Part shown: positions 42,790 through 54,226 of the stretch, piece after piece
How positions within the stretch are numbered: the stretch's first letter is position 1
Layout of the letters: every line of letters begins with the position of its first letter
Assembly (NCBI RefSeq): GCF_009193255.1
Contig: NZ_WACG01000007.1
Span: 1-64,000, forward strand
DNA: 64,000 nt
Direction of reading: 5' to 3'
Source: Arthrobacter koreensis
Lineage (GTDB): Bacteria > Actinomycetota > Actinomycetes > Actinomycetales > Micrococcaceae
Notes under the pieces: model-generated
The model's database searches: none
The model's input: the letters and a program-made list of their open reading frames with translations, nothing else
Told to the model about the DNA's origin: nothing
Made by a program: the position numbers and the translations under genes

Positions 42790-45588
42790 TTGAGCATCGA
42801 CATCGCAGCGTTCGAGGCTGTGCTGCCGGATCCGGAAGTGATCCGCACCGCGGCTTCCGCGCTGGTCAGCGCCGTCGGCGACGTCGTAGGTACCGCTGAG
42901 GAGTCCGCAGCCGCATGGGGACACCTGCAGTCACCGGATGTGTATGACATTGCCGGTTCCGAGGTGGTCTTCAACGCCTTCCGGCCGGTTACGTCCTCCG
43001 CCGCCGATCTCGATGCGGACGTCGGTACCGTCGACAAAGCTGTCCTGGCCTACGCGGATACCGTGGATGCCCTGAAGGTGCGGCTGGACGCGGTGAAGGC
43101 AGACGCCGCCAACTTCTTCTCCCGGATCCGTGGACGCAGCCAGGACGACTGGGACGACGACGAAGGCCTGATCCAAGCTGAGCAGAACATTATCGGCGAC
43201 CTGAACCGGCTGTACTCGGACCTCCAGGAAGCCCAGCGCGTCTGCGCCAACGCGATCAGTGCCATCTACGGCGGCCCGAAGTATGTGCTGACCACTGAAG
43301 AAGGCGCCGGAACGGGCGAGGTGGAGTTCGGCTTCAGCGGAGAACAGCTCGATGCCGCTGCGGTGGAAGGCAACGTTCCCTGGGGGCAGCCCACCGAATG
43401 GGATAAACCCTGGTACCGGGACGCCTGGGACGGCGTGGCCTCCTTTGGCAAGGGTGTTTGGAGCGGTGTTACCGGCACAGTCACCGGACTCGGCAATATG
43501 GTTGGTCTCGGCGGCGCGGAGGCCTTCGAACAGACCTGGAAGGGACTGGGGAACCTCGCGGTCAACCTCGCCATCATGACCAGCCCCGTGGTCCAGATTG
43601 CCCTGCATGCCAGCGGCAACAGTGACCGTGTTCAGCAGGCGGGGGATGAATTGCTGGCGGTTGGCAAGGCAGCCATCCACTGGGATGAGTGGCAGACCGA
43701 TCCCGCGTACGCTGCCGGAGCGACGTCGTTCGACCTGGCTTCGATCCTGCTGACGGCCGGTGCGGGTGCTACGGCGAAGGTCGGTTCCGTGGCGGGGAAG
43801 ATCGGTGACATAGCCAATGCCTCCGGCAAGGTCTCGGCCGTGGTGAATGCCTCTGGCATCGGCAAGGTAGCCGGCGTGACGGTGAAGGTTACCGACGCCG
43901 CGCAGGCGTTCAAGATCAATGCGATCACCACGGTGGTGGATACCTCCCGCGTGACCGTGGGGAAGGTCGGCGCTGCGTGGCAGGCAGCGGATCAGTTCCT
44001 CATCGACTCGGGCCGGGCGGCTGTGAACAAGGTGGATGCCGCGCTGGCCAACGCCGGCCACGGCCGCTTTGGCACGCCCGCGGTGGCCGCTGCTGGCGGA
44101 GGGGGCACCCGCGTCATGGCCTTCACTCCGGATACTCCGCCGGTTCGGACCGGCAGTGGTTCGGGGGGCGGGGCCACCGTCCCGCATTCCACGACGACGC
44201 CGGATGCTCCGGTGCGTACGAACGTTCCCGAGTCCTCCGGCGGCGGCCGGACATCCGCTCCGGATGCCCCGGCGCGCAGCAACGGAACTGGCGCCGAACC
44301 GCCGTCAGGCAGGCCCGGGCATGCCGTGCCGGAGGACCGCACGCCGTCAGGAAAGACAACGGATACTTCTGCTCCAGCGGCGCACGTTGACGTCGACGAC
44401 GCACGCCCGGGTGCGAAGGGCGATCCCGACGATGTGCGCCCTGGGGCTGCAGCGGTTGACGATGCTGCCGGCGGACCACGGAACGGTGACGCTGATTCGC
44501 CAGCGTCAGCTGACGCGCCGGATGCGCCGGATGCACCAGCGCCCAAGCCCGTTGTGCACTACGACGCTGAGGGCCGGGTAGAGAGGGTGGGCCTCGGGGA
44601 CCGCACGCATGCTGTCTCGACCCGGAACGACCAGATTGCGCAGCTGCAGCGTTCCCTGGATCCTGCGACGTGGAAGAACACCGACGATTTCCTTGCGACC
44701 CATCTTCCGACGGCGGAGTTCCAGGCCCTGGATGGGCTGCGCGGCCCGGACGGTAAGCTGCCGCCGAATGTGGTGGAGACGCAGGTTGCTGACCTGTTGG
44801 AGAAGGCTTTCGACGGCGAGGTCCGTGGACCTGTTCGCCCCGATGCCGGCCCGCTGGAGAACGCGCTGCGGGGAATCCCAACTCGCTACTACTACGACCT
44901 GACCGATGCGCAGGCGGTCCTGGTGCACGACGTCCGGCATTTGCTGGGCAGCGGGGACATCAGCCAACCGTTCCAGAAGATCATGGGGGCTGAGGATGCC
45001 CGCATAGTCCTGGCCAATCAGGACCGCTATGCAGGCAGTATGGGCGGGTTCATCTCGCAGGCGTCGGACACGGCACTACTGCGGACCGTGGACGAGATCA
45101 TTCTCGGCCTAAGGCTGGATTACGCCCTTCCGCACAACGGCGGAATGCCCTACAAGGTGGGAGAAACCGAAGCCGTGTACGCGGTGCGTTTCCACGCGCA
45201 GAACGCAGCCCCCATACACATCCCGGACTATTCCAACCATCTCCGCGTCGAGGAGCTGCGCCGTGACCGGGTCGCAGAGCAGGTCAGAGAGGCCAACGGA
45301 GCCCTCACGCCCGAAGATATTCGGCTCATGGAGCAGGATGTCGCAACCTACCGGGAACACGCGAACACCGAAGGGGGAGCAGGAACACTTGCTGACCGCG
45401 CGGAATGGCCGAACACCGGTCATGGCCTCACGAGCAGCAGGGTTGAAGCTTTGCCTGTGGTGCCGGAACTCAAGGTCGACAGGGGTGTGATAATGGAATC
45501 GGGTGCGGAAATGTGGCGGATCGACAGGGACGGAAACGAAGTATTAGTGGGAGTCTTTAATCAAAAAACTGGATGGATGAGCCTGTAA
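42790..45588 (+). CDS. Large type VII effector with polymorphic C-terminal tip
   Basis: 932 residues, starting from TTG with GGGGG upstream. Residues 1-150 are helical with one AWGHL and look like a fused WXG/LXG export domain. Residues 170-440 hold W/G-rich and amphipathic segments (SFGKGVWSGVTGTVTGLG). Residues 440-595 are a Pro/Ala/Asp-rich linker with repeated PDAP. Residues about 600-932 form a separate domain ending in a tip with TGHGL at 876-880, GAEMWRI at 905-911 and TGW at 927-929. The architecture, and a small gene overlapping or touching its stop, fit a polymorphic toxin. The toxic activity is unknown. The last 100 bp are visibly richer in A/T than the rest. Confidence 0.82.
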   Translation: MSIDIAAFEAVLPDPEVIRTAASALVSAVGDVVGTAEESAAAWGHLQSPDVYDIAGSEVVFNAFRPVTSSAADLDADVGTVDKAVLAYADTVDALKVRLDAVKADAANFFSRIRGRSQDDWDDDEGLIQAEQNIIGDLNRLYSDLQEAQRVCANAISAIYGGPKYVLTTEEGAGTGEVEFGFSGEQLDAAAVEGNVPWGQPTEWDKPWYRDAWDGVASFGKGVWSGVTGTVTGLGNMVGLGGAEAFEQTWKGLGNLAVNLAIMTSPVVQIALHASGNSDRVQQAGDELLAVGKAAIHWDEWQTDPAYAAGATSFDLASILLTAGAGATAKVGSVAGKIGDIANASGKVSAVVNASGIGKVAGVTVKVTDAAQAFKINAITTVVDTSRVTVGKVGAAWQAADQFLIDSGRAAVNKVDAALANAGHGRFGTPAVAAAGGGGTRVMAFTPDTPPVRTGSGSGGGATVPHSTTTPDAPVRTNVPESSGGGRTSAPDAPARSNGTGAEPPSGRPGHAVPEDRTPSGKTTDTSAPAAHVDVDDARPGAKGDPDDVRPGAAAVDDAAGGPRNGDADSPASADAPDAPDAPAPKPVVHYDAEGRVERVGLGDRTHAVSTRNDQIAQLQRSLDPATWKNTDDFLATHLPTAEFQALDGLRGPDGKLPPNVVETQVADLLEKAFDGEVRGPVRPDAGPLENALRGIPTRYYYDLTDAQAVLVHDVRHLLGSGDISQPFQKIMGAEDARIVLANQDRYAGSMGGFISQASDTALLRTVDEIILGLRLDYALPHNGGMPYKVGETEAVYAVRFHAQNAAPIHIPDYSNHLRVEELRRDRVAEQVREANGALTPEDIRLMEQDVATYREHANTEGGAGTLADRAEWPNTGHGLTSSRVEALPVVPELKVDRGVIMESGAEMWRIDRDGNEVLVGVFNQKTGWMSL

Positions 45589-45590
45589 TT

Positions 45591-46070
45591 ATGTGGCGCA
45601 AAGACGGGACAAAACTCACAGGAAATTACGGGACATGGAAGGGACGAGAATTTGAGCTGTGGTCGCTGAAGCCATATGAAGGGTATCTGACCTTGGTGCA
45701 GAACGGCGGCGATTCGCCAGGACCGGAATGGCACACTGCAACCTTTCCGAACCGATTTGCAAAAACGCCCCTTACCCACAGCTTGGATGTCCCGGCAGAC
45801 GAAGTTACCAACCGGCACAGCGTCGAGGTGACGGGGAATATGGGTCCGGGACGTAACTTTGTGCTCATCGCGGAAGATGATGAGGGGAATCTGGCTGTGG
45901 AAAGCATTGACCCGATGGCTGCGCAGTACAAGCGCCAACTCATCAACAACCACAATTTCAAGCCGTTTAGCGAGAATGAACCGTTGGAACACGTATTTGT
46001 CGGTGGCTGGCTTCCCGCAGACCGAGTTCGGGATATCAGAGTAGAAACTATTCCATATGGCACTGACTGA
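45591..46070 (+). CDS. Probable immunity protein of the effector
   Basis: 159 residues, small, acidic, beta-rich and without signal or helix, starting two bases after the effector stop. An in-frame ATG at 45573 overlaps the effector. Motifs are TWKGREFELWS near residue 20 and the end LPADRVRDIRVETIPYG. The position right behind a polymorphic toxin and the low GC for this genome are typical of an immunity gene. The last third of the next gene shares the pattern W-x-G-x-x-F and V-x-D-[IV]-x-V with it, so both belong to one family. Which step of the toxin it blocks is unknown. Confidence 0.75.
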   Translation: MWRKDGTKLTGNYGTWKGREFELWSLKPYEGYLTLVQNGGDSPGPEWHTATFPNRFAKTPLTHSLDVPADEVTNRHSVEVTGNMGPGRNFVLIAEDDEGNLAVESIDPMAAQYKRQLINNHNFKPFSENEPLEHVFVGGWLPADRVRDIRVETIPYGTD

Positions 46071-46091
46071 TTGACCTACCGAAGGGTAGTA

Positions 46092-46979
46092 ATGACTTTT
46101 TTGCAGAAGGCGTTGAGTCCGGCGCATGTTGAGTTCCTGGTAGGTGGTAACCGGGATACGGTTTCGGGGTTTGTGGTGAACGCCGGGGATGCTGTGAATG
46201 CGCGGACGCCGGAGGACTTGTTTGCTGTTCACTGCCTGGATTTCCCGGGGTCGCCGTGGGACCGGGGCGCCGGGTACGTTGATGTGCTGCGGTTCCAGGT
46301 GCCGTTGTCCGTGTATGTGCACGATGCGGCGGATCCGGAGTTTGTGGACCGTCCGCCGTTTACGGGGACGGGTTTCGCGGCGTGGTCCGGTGGTGTGGTG
46401 CCGTCGTATTTCCTGGATGAATGTGCCATTCCGCCGGGAGCCGAGCTGTGGCGTATCCGGGCCGGGCAGCCCGAGGAACTGATTGCCGTCTATTTTGAGG
46501 TGGCGACCGGCTGGGGTGTGTCCGATGCCTCGGGGATTTCCAGGCCTGGTACGCATACCCCGTCGCACATTATGGGCTGGTCCGCGGTCTGGCAGGGGCA
46601 GGTGTTCCGTGCAGACTTGGTGAATGAAGGCCGTTCCGTTGAAGTGGCGGCCACGTCGGATCCCGGGGTGGAGGGTTTTGAGCGGACCCCGAAGGGGGTT
46701 TGGCGCCGGACGGTGGGACTGGGGGAGATCCAGGACTTCTATGAGCTGCTGGCAACGTGTTCGTGGCAGGGTGAGCCGTTCAGGATCACCGACGTAGCCC
46801 AGGGCGAGGATGGGCAGGTCTACCGGTTGTTCTATACGGGGCATAACGCGGACCGGGCCGAGGCGTTGGGGCTGAACAAGGCTGATGCCGGCGTGTATTG
46901 GACGGTCGTGCCGGAGTCGCAGGTGCAGGATGTTCAGGTGGTCCAGAACCGGTTGCCGTCCCTGGCGTTCCGGGGGTGA
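46092..46979 (+). CDS. Fused toxin-tip / immunity-like protein (orphan cassette)
   Basis: 295 residues. Residues about 60-145 resemble the tip of the effector upstream: TGTGF at 91-95, GAELWRI at 116-122, then ELIAVYF and TGW at 139-141, with matching spacing. Residues 161-295 resemble the immunity protein (VWQGQVFRAD; VPESQVQDVQVV). A toxin-tip and an immunity domain therefore appear in one reading frame, in the order in which they occur as separate genes just upstream. ATG 46092 has GAAGGG five bases ahead. A TTG at 46071 is also in frame. Codon use is unlike the neighbours, with many T-ending codons. It is probably a displaced cassette that fused. Confidence 0.68.
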   Translation: MTFLQKALSPAHVEFLVGGNRDTVSGFVVNAGDAVNARTPEDLFAVHCLDFPGSPWDRGAGYVDVLRFQVPLSVYVHDAADPEFVDRPPFTGTGFAAWSGGVVPSYFLDECAIPPGAELWRIRAGQPEELIAVYFEVATGWGVSDASGISRPGTHTPSHIMGWSAVWQGQVFRADLVNEGRSVEVAATSDPGVEGFERTPKGVWRRTVGLGEIQDFYELLATCSWQGEPFRITDVAQGEDGQVYRLFYTGHNADRAEALGLNKADAGVYWTVVPESQVQDVQVVQNRLPSLAFRG

Positions 46980-47108
46980 CCAGGTGAGATTCGCCGAGGA
47001 GAAATCCCGGAGATCATTATTGCCGGACGGGGCGAGTATCACGGAGCGTTCCGCTGGGAAGACCTCAGCGACGTCGTGCTGACCGAGCACGATCTGCTGA
47101 CGCGCTAA
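46980..47108 (+). pseudogene. In-frame coding remnant after the fused cassette
   Basis: Directly after the TGA of the previous gene the same frame stays open for 42 codons and ends with TAA at 47106-47108. It reads protein-like (EIIIAGRGEYHGAF then RWEDLSDVVLTEHDLLTR). There is no start codon of its own with a ribosome site. It looks like the last part of another immunity-like gene left behind by recombination. Its stop codon overlaps that of the convergent sigma-factor gene. Confidence 0.5.
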
Positions 47109-48385
47109 GGCATTCCAGCCGCACGGCGCTCCAGGACCTCCCGCTCCCGGTCATTGCGCGCCAGCGAGGCGGCAGCACTGAATTCAGCCCGTGCCTCTTC
47201 CGCCCGGCCGAGGCGGGAGAGAAGTTCAGCCCGTACGCTGGGCAGCAGATGCGAGCCGCGGAGCGCACCCGAGGCAGCAAGCCGGTCCACCATCTCCAGA
47301 GCCGTTGCCGGACCGGTCGCCATGGAAACCGCAACGGCGCGGTTTAGCTCCACCACAGGAGACGGTGCCAGCCGGCCCAAAGCCTCATACAGCAGCACGA
47401 TCCGCTTCCAGTTCGTACCCTCCACACTCGGCGCAACCGTATGGCACTGCGCGATCGCGGCCTGCAAGGCATAGTTTCCGCGGCCCCGCCCCAGAGCATC
47501 AGCTTGGGCCATGGCAGCCCTTCCGCGCTCAATCTGTGCTCGGTCCCACAGTGTGCGGTCCTGCTCGTCGAGCAGCACTGGGGACCCGTCCGCGCGGGTT
47601 CGAGCGCGGAACCTCGATGCCTGGAACTCCATCAGGGCCACCAAGGCGAGGGCCTCAGGCTCCTGCGGAACGAGCCGGGACAGCAGCCGCCCCAGCCGCA
47701 GTGCCTCTGCTGCCAGGTCCTGGCGCATCCACGACTGTCCGGCGGACGCAGCGTATCCCTCCGTGAACAGGAGGTAGATCACCGCGAGCACCCCGCCGAG
47801 CCGGGCTCCCCACTCATTCGGTACCGGAACATCAAACGGCACCCTGGCCGCCGCCAGCGTCTTCTTTGCCCGGAGAATCCGCTGCTGCACGGCGGCCACC
47901 GGAAGCAGGAACAGCCGGGCAATCTCCGCGGTGGACAGCCCACCCACAATCCGCAGGGTCAACGCGACCTGTGCTTCACGGGACAGCACCGGATGACAGG
48001 CCACGAAGATGAGTTTCAGGACGTCATCCGGCAGCGGATCCCACTCCGGGGCGGCTTCGTCCCGGAGCTCCCTGCCGAGATCTGTGTAACGGTCCTGAAG
48101 TCGCTCCGCCCGCCGCCAGGCGTCAATCGCGCGGCGCTTGGCGACGGCGGTCAACCACGCAGCCGGGTTCCGCGGCACGCCCTCGGCCGGCCACTGTGCC
48201 AGGGCCTGAGCCACCGCTTCCTGGGCAACGTCCTCCGCCAGACCCAGATCCCCGGTGGCACGGGCCAGCGCCGCGACAATCCCGGCACCGTCAATCCGCC
48301 AAACGGCGTCTATCCTCTGGCGGACTGCCGCGGCCGCTGCGTCCTCACCAGCCGCGTCCTCTGCCGCCGGGTTTACGGAAGTCAT
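47105..48385 (-). CDS. ECF42-type RNA polymerase sigma factor (DUF6596)
   Basis: 426 residues. Sigma region 2 (ARATGDLGLAEDVAQEAVAQAL, WLTAVAKRRAIDAWRR) and region 4 (LSREAQVALTLRIVGGLSTAEIARLF) lie in the first 170 residues, followed by a DUF6596-type extension of about 230 residues, with a family-typical FTEGY motif, ending in TPR-like helices. ECF42 factors are paired with a DGPF/YCII protein, and here that gene is 4 bp upstream on the same strand. The ATG at 48385 is chosen by that spacing. The target genes are unknown. Confidence 0.93.
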   Translation of the reverse strand: MTSVNPAAEDAAGEDAAAAAVRQRIDAVWRIDGAGIVAALARATGDLGLAEDVAQEAVAQALAQWPAEGVPRNPAAWLTAVAKRRAIDAWRRAERLQDRYTDLGRELRDEAAPEWDPLPDDVLKLIFVACHPVLSREAQVALTLRIVGGLSTAEIARLFLLPVAAVQQRILRAKKTLAAARVPFDVPVPNEWGARLGGVLAVIYLLFTEGYAASAGQSWMRQDLAAEALRLGRLLSRLVPQEPEALALVALMEFQASRFRARTRADGSPVLLDEQDRTLWDRAQIERGRAAMAQADALGRGRGNYALQAAIAQCHTVAPSVEGTNWKRIVLLYEALGRLAPSPVVELNRAVAVSMATGPATALEMVDRLAASGALRGSHLLPSVRAELLSRLGRAEEARAEFSAAASLARNDREREVLERRAAGMP

Positions 48386-48389
48386 AGCG

Positions 48390-48833
48390 CTATGGGTTCT
48401 CGGCGCGCAGCTTCTCTGCCTGCTCGCGCCATCCTTCTTCCTTCTGGATGTACTCGTTGTTCGCGAAGTCCTCAAAGTCGGAAGCATCGGTAACCCGCCG
48501 GACTTCCAGCTTCGCGCCGGGGCCAAGCGGGCACCGGCTGGCCCACTCCACAGCCTCCTCCTTGGAGGAAGCCTGGATGATCCAGAATCCGTTGAAGAGC
48601 TCGTGGGTCTCGCCATACGGTCCGTCGGTGATCAGCGGCGGGTCCTGGGCGAAGTCCACCAGGAAGTTGGCATCCTCCGTTGCCTCGGCCAGTCCTTCGC
48701 CGGCCAGCAGCACTCCGGCGTTGATCATTGACTCGTTGTAGGCGCCCATGGCATTGATGATCTCTTCAAACGGCATGTCCTTGGACGCTTCAACGGCCGC
48801 ATCAGTGGTCCGCATAATCATCATGTACTTCAT
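48390..48833 (-). CDS. YCII (DGPF) domain protein partnered with the sigma factor
   Basis: 147 residues of the YciI-like family: MKYMMIMRTT at the start, LITDGPYGETHELFNGFWII in the middle and SRCPLGPGAKLEVRRV after it, all typical of the DGPF proteins cotranscribed with ECF41/42-like factors. AGGAG precedes the ATG. It possibly binds a small molecule and signals to the sigma factor. The exact role is unknown. Confidence 0.92.
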   Translation of the reverse strand: MKYMMIMRTTDAAVEASKDMPFEEIINAMGAYNESMINAGVLLAGEGLAEATEDANFLVDFAQDPPLITDGPYGETHELFNGFWIIQASSKEEAVEWASRCPLGPGAKLEVRRVTDASDFEDFANNEYIQKEEGWREQAEKLRAENP

Positions 48834-48995
48834 GGCATTCTCCTGACCTCTTTGGGGGAGTGCGTTGTGCGCCTCCTACTATGCCGTCGAACCGGCCGCA
48901 TGGATATCGACAGCCGGCGGGAATTTTTTTCCCGGACCCGGGACGCGCGGCAGCCGGCAGGCCCCGCAAAGCTCCCGCCGCCGTCGTACATACGG

Positions 48996-49001
48996 CAAGA
49001 T
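48996..49001 (+). promoter_or_regulatory. -10 box of a leaderless ligA promoter
   Basis: CAAGAT ends 7 nt before the GTG start of ligA, so transcription should begin at the start codon. Confidence 0.45.
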
Positions 49002-49008
49002 TGGGTAG

Positions 49009-52052
<3,044 letters not shown>

Positions 52053-52087
52053 GCGGGCTCAAGGGTGGCCGTGTGGATGCCGGACGC

Positions 52088-52339
52088 TTAGTAGGCGCCG
52101 GTCCAGGACGGGACAGACGTCTTTGAGTCGACCGTGATCTTGTTCCGGTCCATCACAATGACGTGCCCTTTCCAGTAATGGAAGTTGTCCACCACGGCGT
52201 CTTCCATGACCTGGACAATCACGCCCATGGTGCTGCAGCCGTCACAGCGGCTGGCCCCCATGACACGCAGCTTCACGGAGCTGATGCCCTTTTGGCAGCT
52301 GACGATCATGCCCGGAGCAAGCCGGATTTCCTGCTTCAT
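52088..52339 (-). CDS. Small hypothetical protein with CDGC motif
   Basis: 83 residues, not recognised. It is beta-rich with a SRCDGCSTMG segment that could bind a metal or form a redox pair, and ends in SWTGAY. The minus-strand ATG has GGGGG six bases upstream, and the frame shows normal codon use. It has no neighbour on its strand, so function cannot be inferred. Confidence 0.55.
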   Translation of the reverse strand: MKQEIRLAPGMIVSCQKGISSVKLRVMGASRCDGCSTMGVIVQVMEDAVVDNFHYWKGHVIVMDRNKITVDSKTSVPSWTGAY

Positions 52340-52654
52340 GTCTACCCCCAGTAATAGAACTCCGTTGCGAGACCAATCAGCAACGGTGAAGTGAGACTAG
52401 CCAAAGATCGCCGGGAAAAGGCCGGTCCGGACTACCCGATTTCTGCCCGAGGCGAAGAATTATGGGTTTCCTGCGTCGGTCTTGAGCAAATCTTGAGCTT
52501 TGGGCCACTTGGGCCACACCGGCCCCTCCCGCCGCGGGGATGTAGCGGAGATTTAAGCCCAGAGGAAAGCGGCCGTTGAAGGGGCAGGAATTTGGCGTTC
52601 CCGCGCGGATAATGGGACAACTTAGCGAGATCCATGGACCCGGAAGGACGCACC
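52340..52654. other. Intergenic region with tandem short repeats
   Basis: 315 bp without a gene. It shows two copies of CTTGAGC 11 bp apart (52481, 52492) and two copies of GGGCCAC 9 bp apart (52502, 52511). A GATAAT -10 box at 52608-52613 probably serves the DksA-like gene that follows. Nothing else is seen. Confidence 0.45.
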
Positions 52655-53101
52655 ATGCCACGTAAAGTTACAGCGGCATCGCGCAAGCTGGCACCAGTCG
52701 TCACCGCACGTGTCCAGGAACAGAAGCTCCAAACGCCCAAGGGCCTGGACACCGCCCGCTTCGCCGCGATTCTCGACGAGCACATAGACTCCGCCCGCGC
52801 CAAGATCGACGCCGTGCTTGCGGATATCCGGGAAGTGACTGCGGCTGCCAAGGACACACCTGCGGATGACGAGCATGATCCAGAGGGCACCACCGTCACC
52901 GTAGAGAGGGCGAATGAGGTTGCCATGCTCACCGCGCTCGAAGCTTCCCTTGTGGAACTGCTGGACGCCAGGGTGCGGCTCGACGACGGCGCCTACGGAA
53001 TCTGCGAACGCTGCGGCGAACCCATTCCCGAAGCCCGGCTGGAGATCCGTCCCGAGGCGCGCTTCTGCGTTGCCTGCGCCGCTGCCGCCCGACGCCGCTG
53101 A
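52655..53101 (+). CDS. DksA/TraR-type zinc finger protein
   Basis: 148 residues. A coiled-coil part (about 30-105) leads to a C4 zinc finger, ICERCGEPIPEARLEI then RFCVACAAAARRR. The protein probably binds RNA polymerase through the secondary channel, as DksA does; many actinobacterial members have no known effector. The start is ATG 52655 because AAGGAC lies in front. An in-frame ATG at 52634 has no ribosome site. It is monocistronic. Confidence 0.88.
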   Translation: MPRKVTAASRKLAPVVTARVQEQKLQTPKGLDTARFAAILDEHIDSARAKIDAVLADIREVTAAAKDTPADDEHDPEGTTVTVERANEVAMLTALEASLVELLDARVRLDDGAYGICERCGEPIPEARLEIRPEARFCVACAAAARRR

Positions 53102-53261
53102 TGACCGCCCGCTGACGCCGCCCGCTGACGGGTGCCCGCCTGCCGCCGGACCCTCCGGCCTGAGCCGCTGTGTGCGCCGTCACCACCGGCGCATGGAGGT
53201 GCGGGTGCGCCGATAGAATCATCCGTGGAAATCAACCACCACGTAAGGATTCGTAACACCC

Positions 53262-53756
53262 ATGAGCATCACAGTCCGGCGGGCAACACCGGCTGACTAT
53301 GAAGACATCCGCCGGATCACCCGCGAGGCATACCTCAAGGCGGGGTTCATAGACGCTGACAATCCCTACGTCCAGGAGCTGGAGAACGTTGAACACCGGG
53401 ACCAGCACGCCGAACTCTGGGTAGCGGAGAAGGACGGCGCCGTGGCTGGTTCCGCGGCCGTTACGTTCGCCGGGCAGCCCTACACGGACATCGCCGTCGA
53501 AGGTGAAGTCGAATTCCGCATGCTGGCCGTTGACCCTGCCGTCCAGCGCGGGGGAGTGGGCCGCGCCCTGGTCACCGCAATCGTGGAGCACGCCCGGAGC
53601 CTGGACGGAATCCACGCCGTTTCCCTCACCAGCATGACCAGCATGCTCGGCGCGCACAGCATGTACCTGTCCCTGGGCTTCGAGCGCGTGCCCGAAAGGG
53701 ACTGGACTGTTCCGGGCGAAGACTATGTGCTGTGGGTCTTCCGGCTGGAACTCTAG
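53262..53756 (+). CDS. GNAT family N-acetyltransferase
   Basis: 164 residues of the GCN5-related fold. The acetyl-CoA loop reads VDPAVQRGGVGRALV (motif A) and the end has LGAHSMYLSLGFERVPERDW (motif B). Length and layout suit a small-molecule or ribosomal-protein acetylase; the substrate is unknown. A TAGAAT -10 box lies at 53214-53219, about 35 bp ahead of the likely transcript start to ATG. Confidence 0.9.
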   Translation: MSITVRRATPADYEDIRRITREAYLKAGFIDADNPYVQELENVEHRDQHAELWVAEKDGAVAGSAAVTFAGQPYTDIAVEGEVEFRMLAVDPAVQRGGVGRALVTAIVEHARSLDGIHAVSLTSMTSMLGAHSMYLSLGFERVPERDWTVPGEDYVLWVFRLEL

Positions 53757-53921
53757 CTCCCGGTCAAACGCAGGCATCGGCGTCGGACCCTGCCTTCACT
53801 CCCGCCGTGAAGCAGCCGCGCCCTGTATGTCCGGGCCACCGAACCGGCAGCCCAAACGCCGTAGACTGGTACGGATACCGGCGTAAGGCCGAAAATACTG
53901 CATAAGACGCATGGGAGACTC

Positions 53922-54218
53922 ATGTCTGAGATCAATCGTGAGGCTGTGGCGCATCTGGCGCGGCTGGCCCACATTGAGATGACCGATGACGAGCTGGACA
54001 AAATGGCCGGCGAACTCGATGTCATCGTGGATTCGATCAAATCCGTAAGCGAAGTTGCCGGCGAGGACATCCCGGCTACCTCCCACCCGATCCCGCTGGC
54101 GAATGTGTTCCGCGAGGATGTCGTGGGGCAGACGCTGACCAATGAGCAGGCCCTGTCCGGTGCTCCGGACAACGCCGAAGGCCGCTTCAAGGTCCCTGCC
54201 ATCCTGGATGAGGAGTAA
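53922..54218 (+). CDS. gatC: Asp/Glu-tRNA amidotransferase subunit C
   Basis: 98 residues. The small subunit stabilises GatA-GatB in amidation of misacylated Glu-tRNA(Gln) and Asp-tRNA(Asn). It has the typical start [26 protein letters not shown] and the [19 protein letters not shown] segment, each cut only by short residues. GGGAG precedes the ATG and a TAGACT -10 box lies at 53862-53867. It heads the gatCAB operon. Confidence 0.96.
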   Translation: MSEINREAVAHLARLAHIEMTDDELDKMAGELDVIVDSIKSVSEVAGEDIPATSHPIPLANVFREDVVGQTLTNEQALSGAPDNAEGRFKVPAILDEE

Positions 54219-54226
54219 AGACTTCC

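Noticed and set aside
46572-46979. Separate immunity gene starting at the internal ATG 46572
   Set aside because: No ribosome site precedes this ATG and the frame is continuous with the upstream part, so one fused gene is the simpler reading; it remains possible.
53104-53130. Direct repeat CGCCCGCTGACG after the DksA-like gene
   Set aside because: Two short GC-rich copies in a GC-rich genome, no symmetry or position that suggests function.
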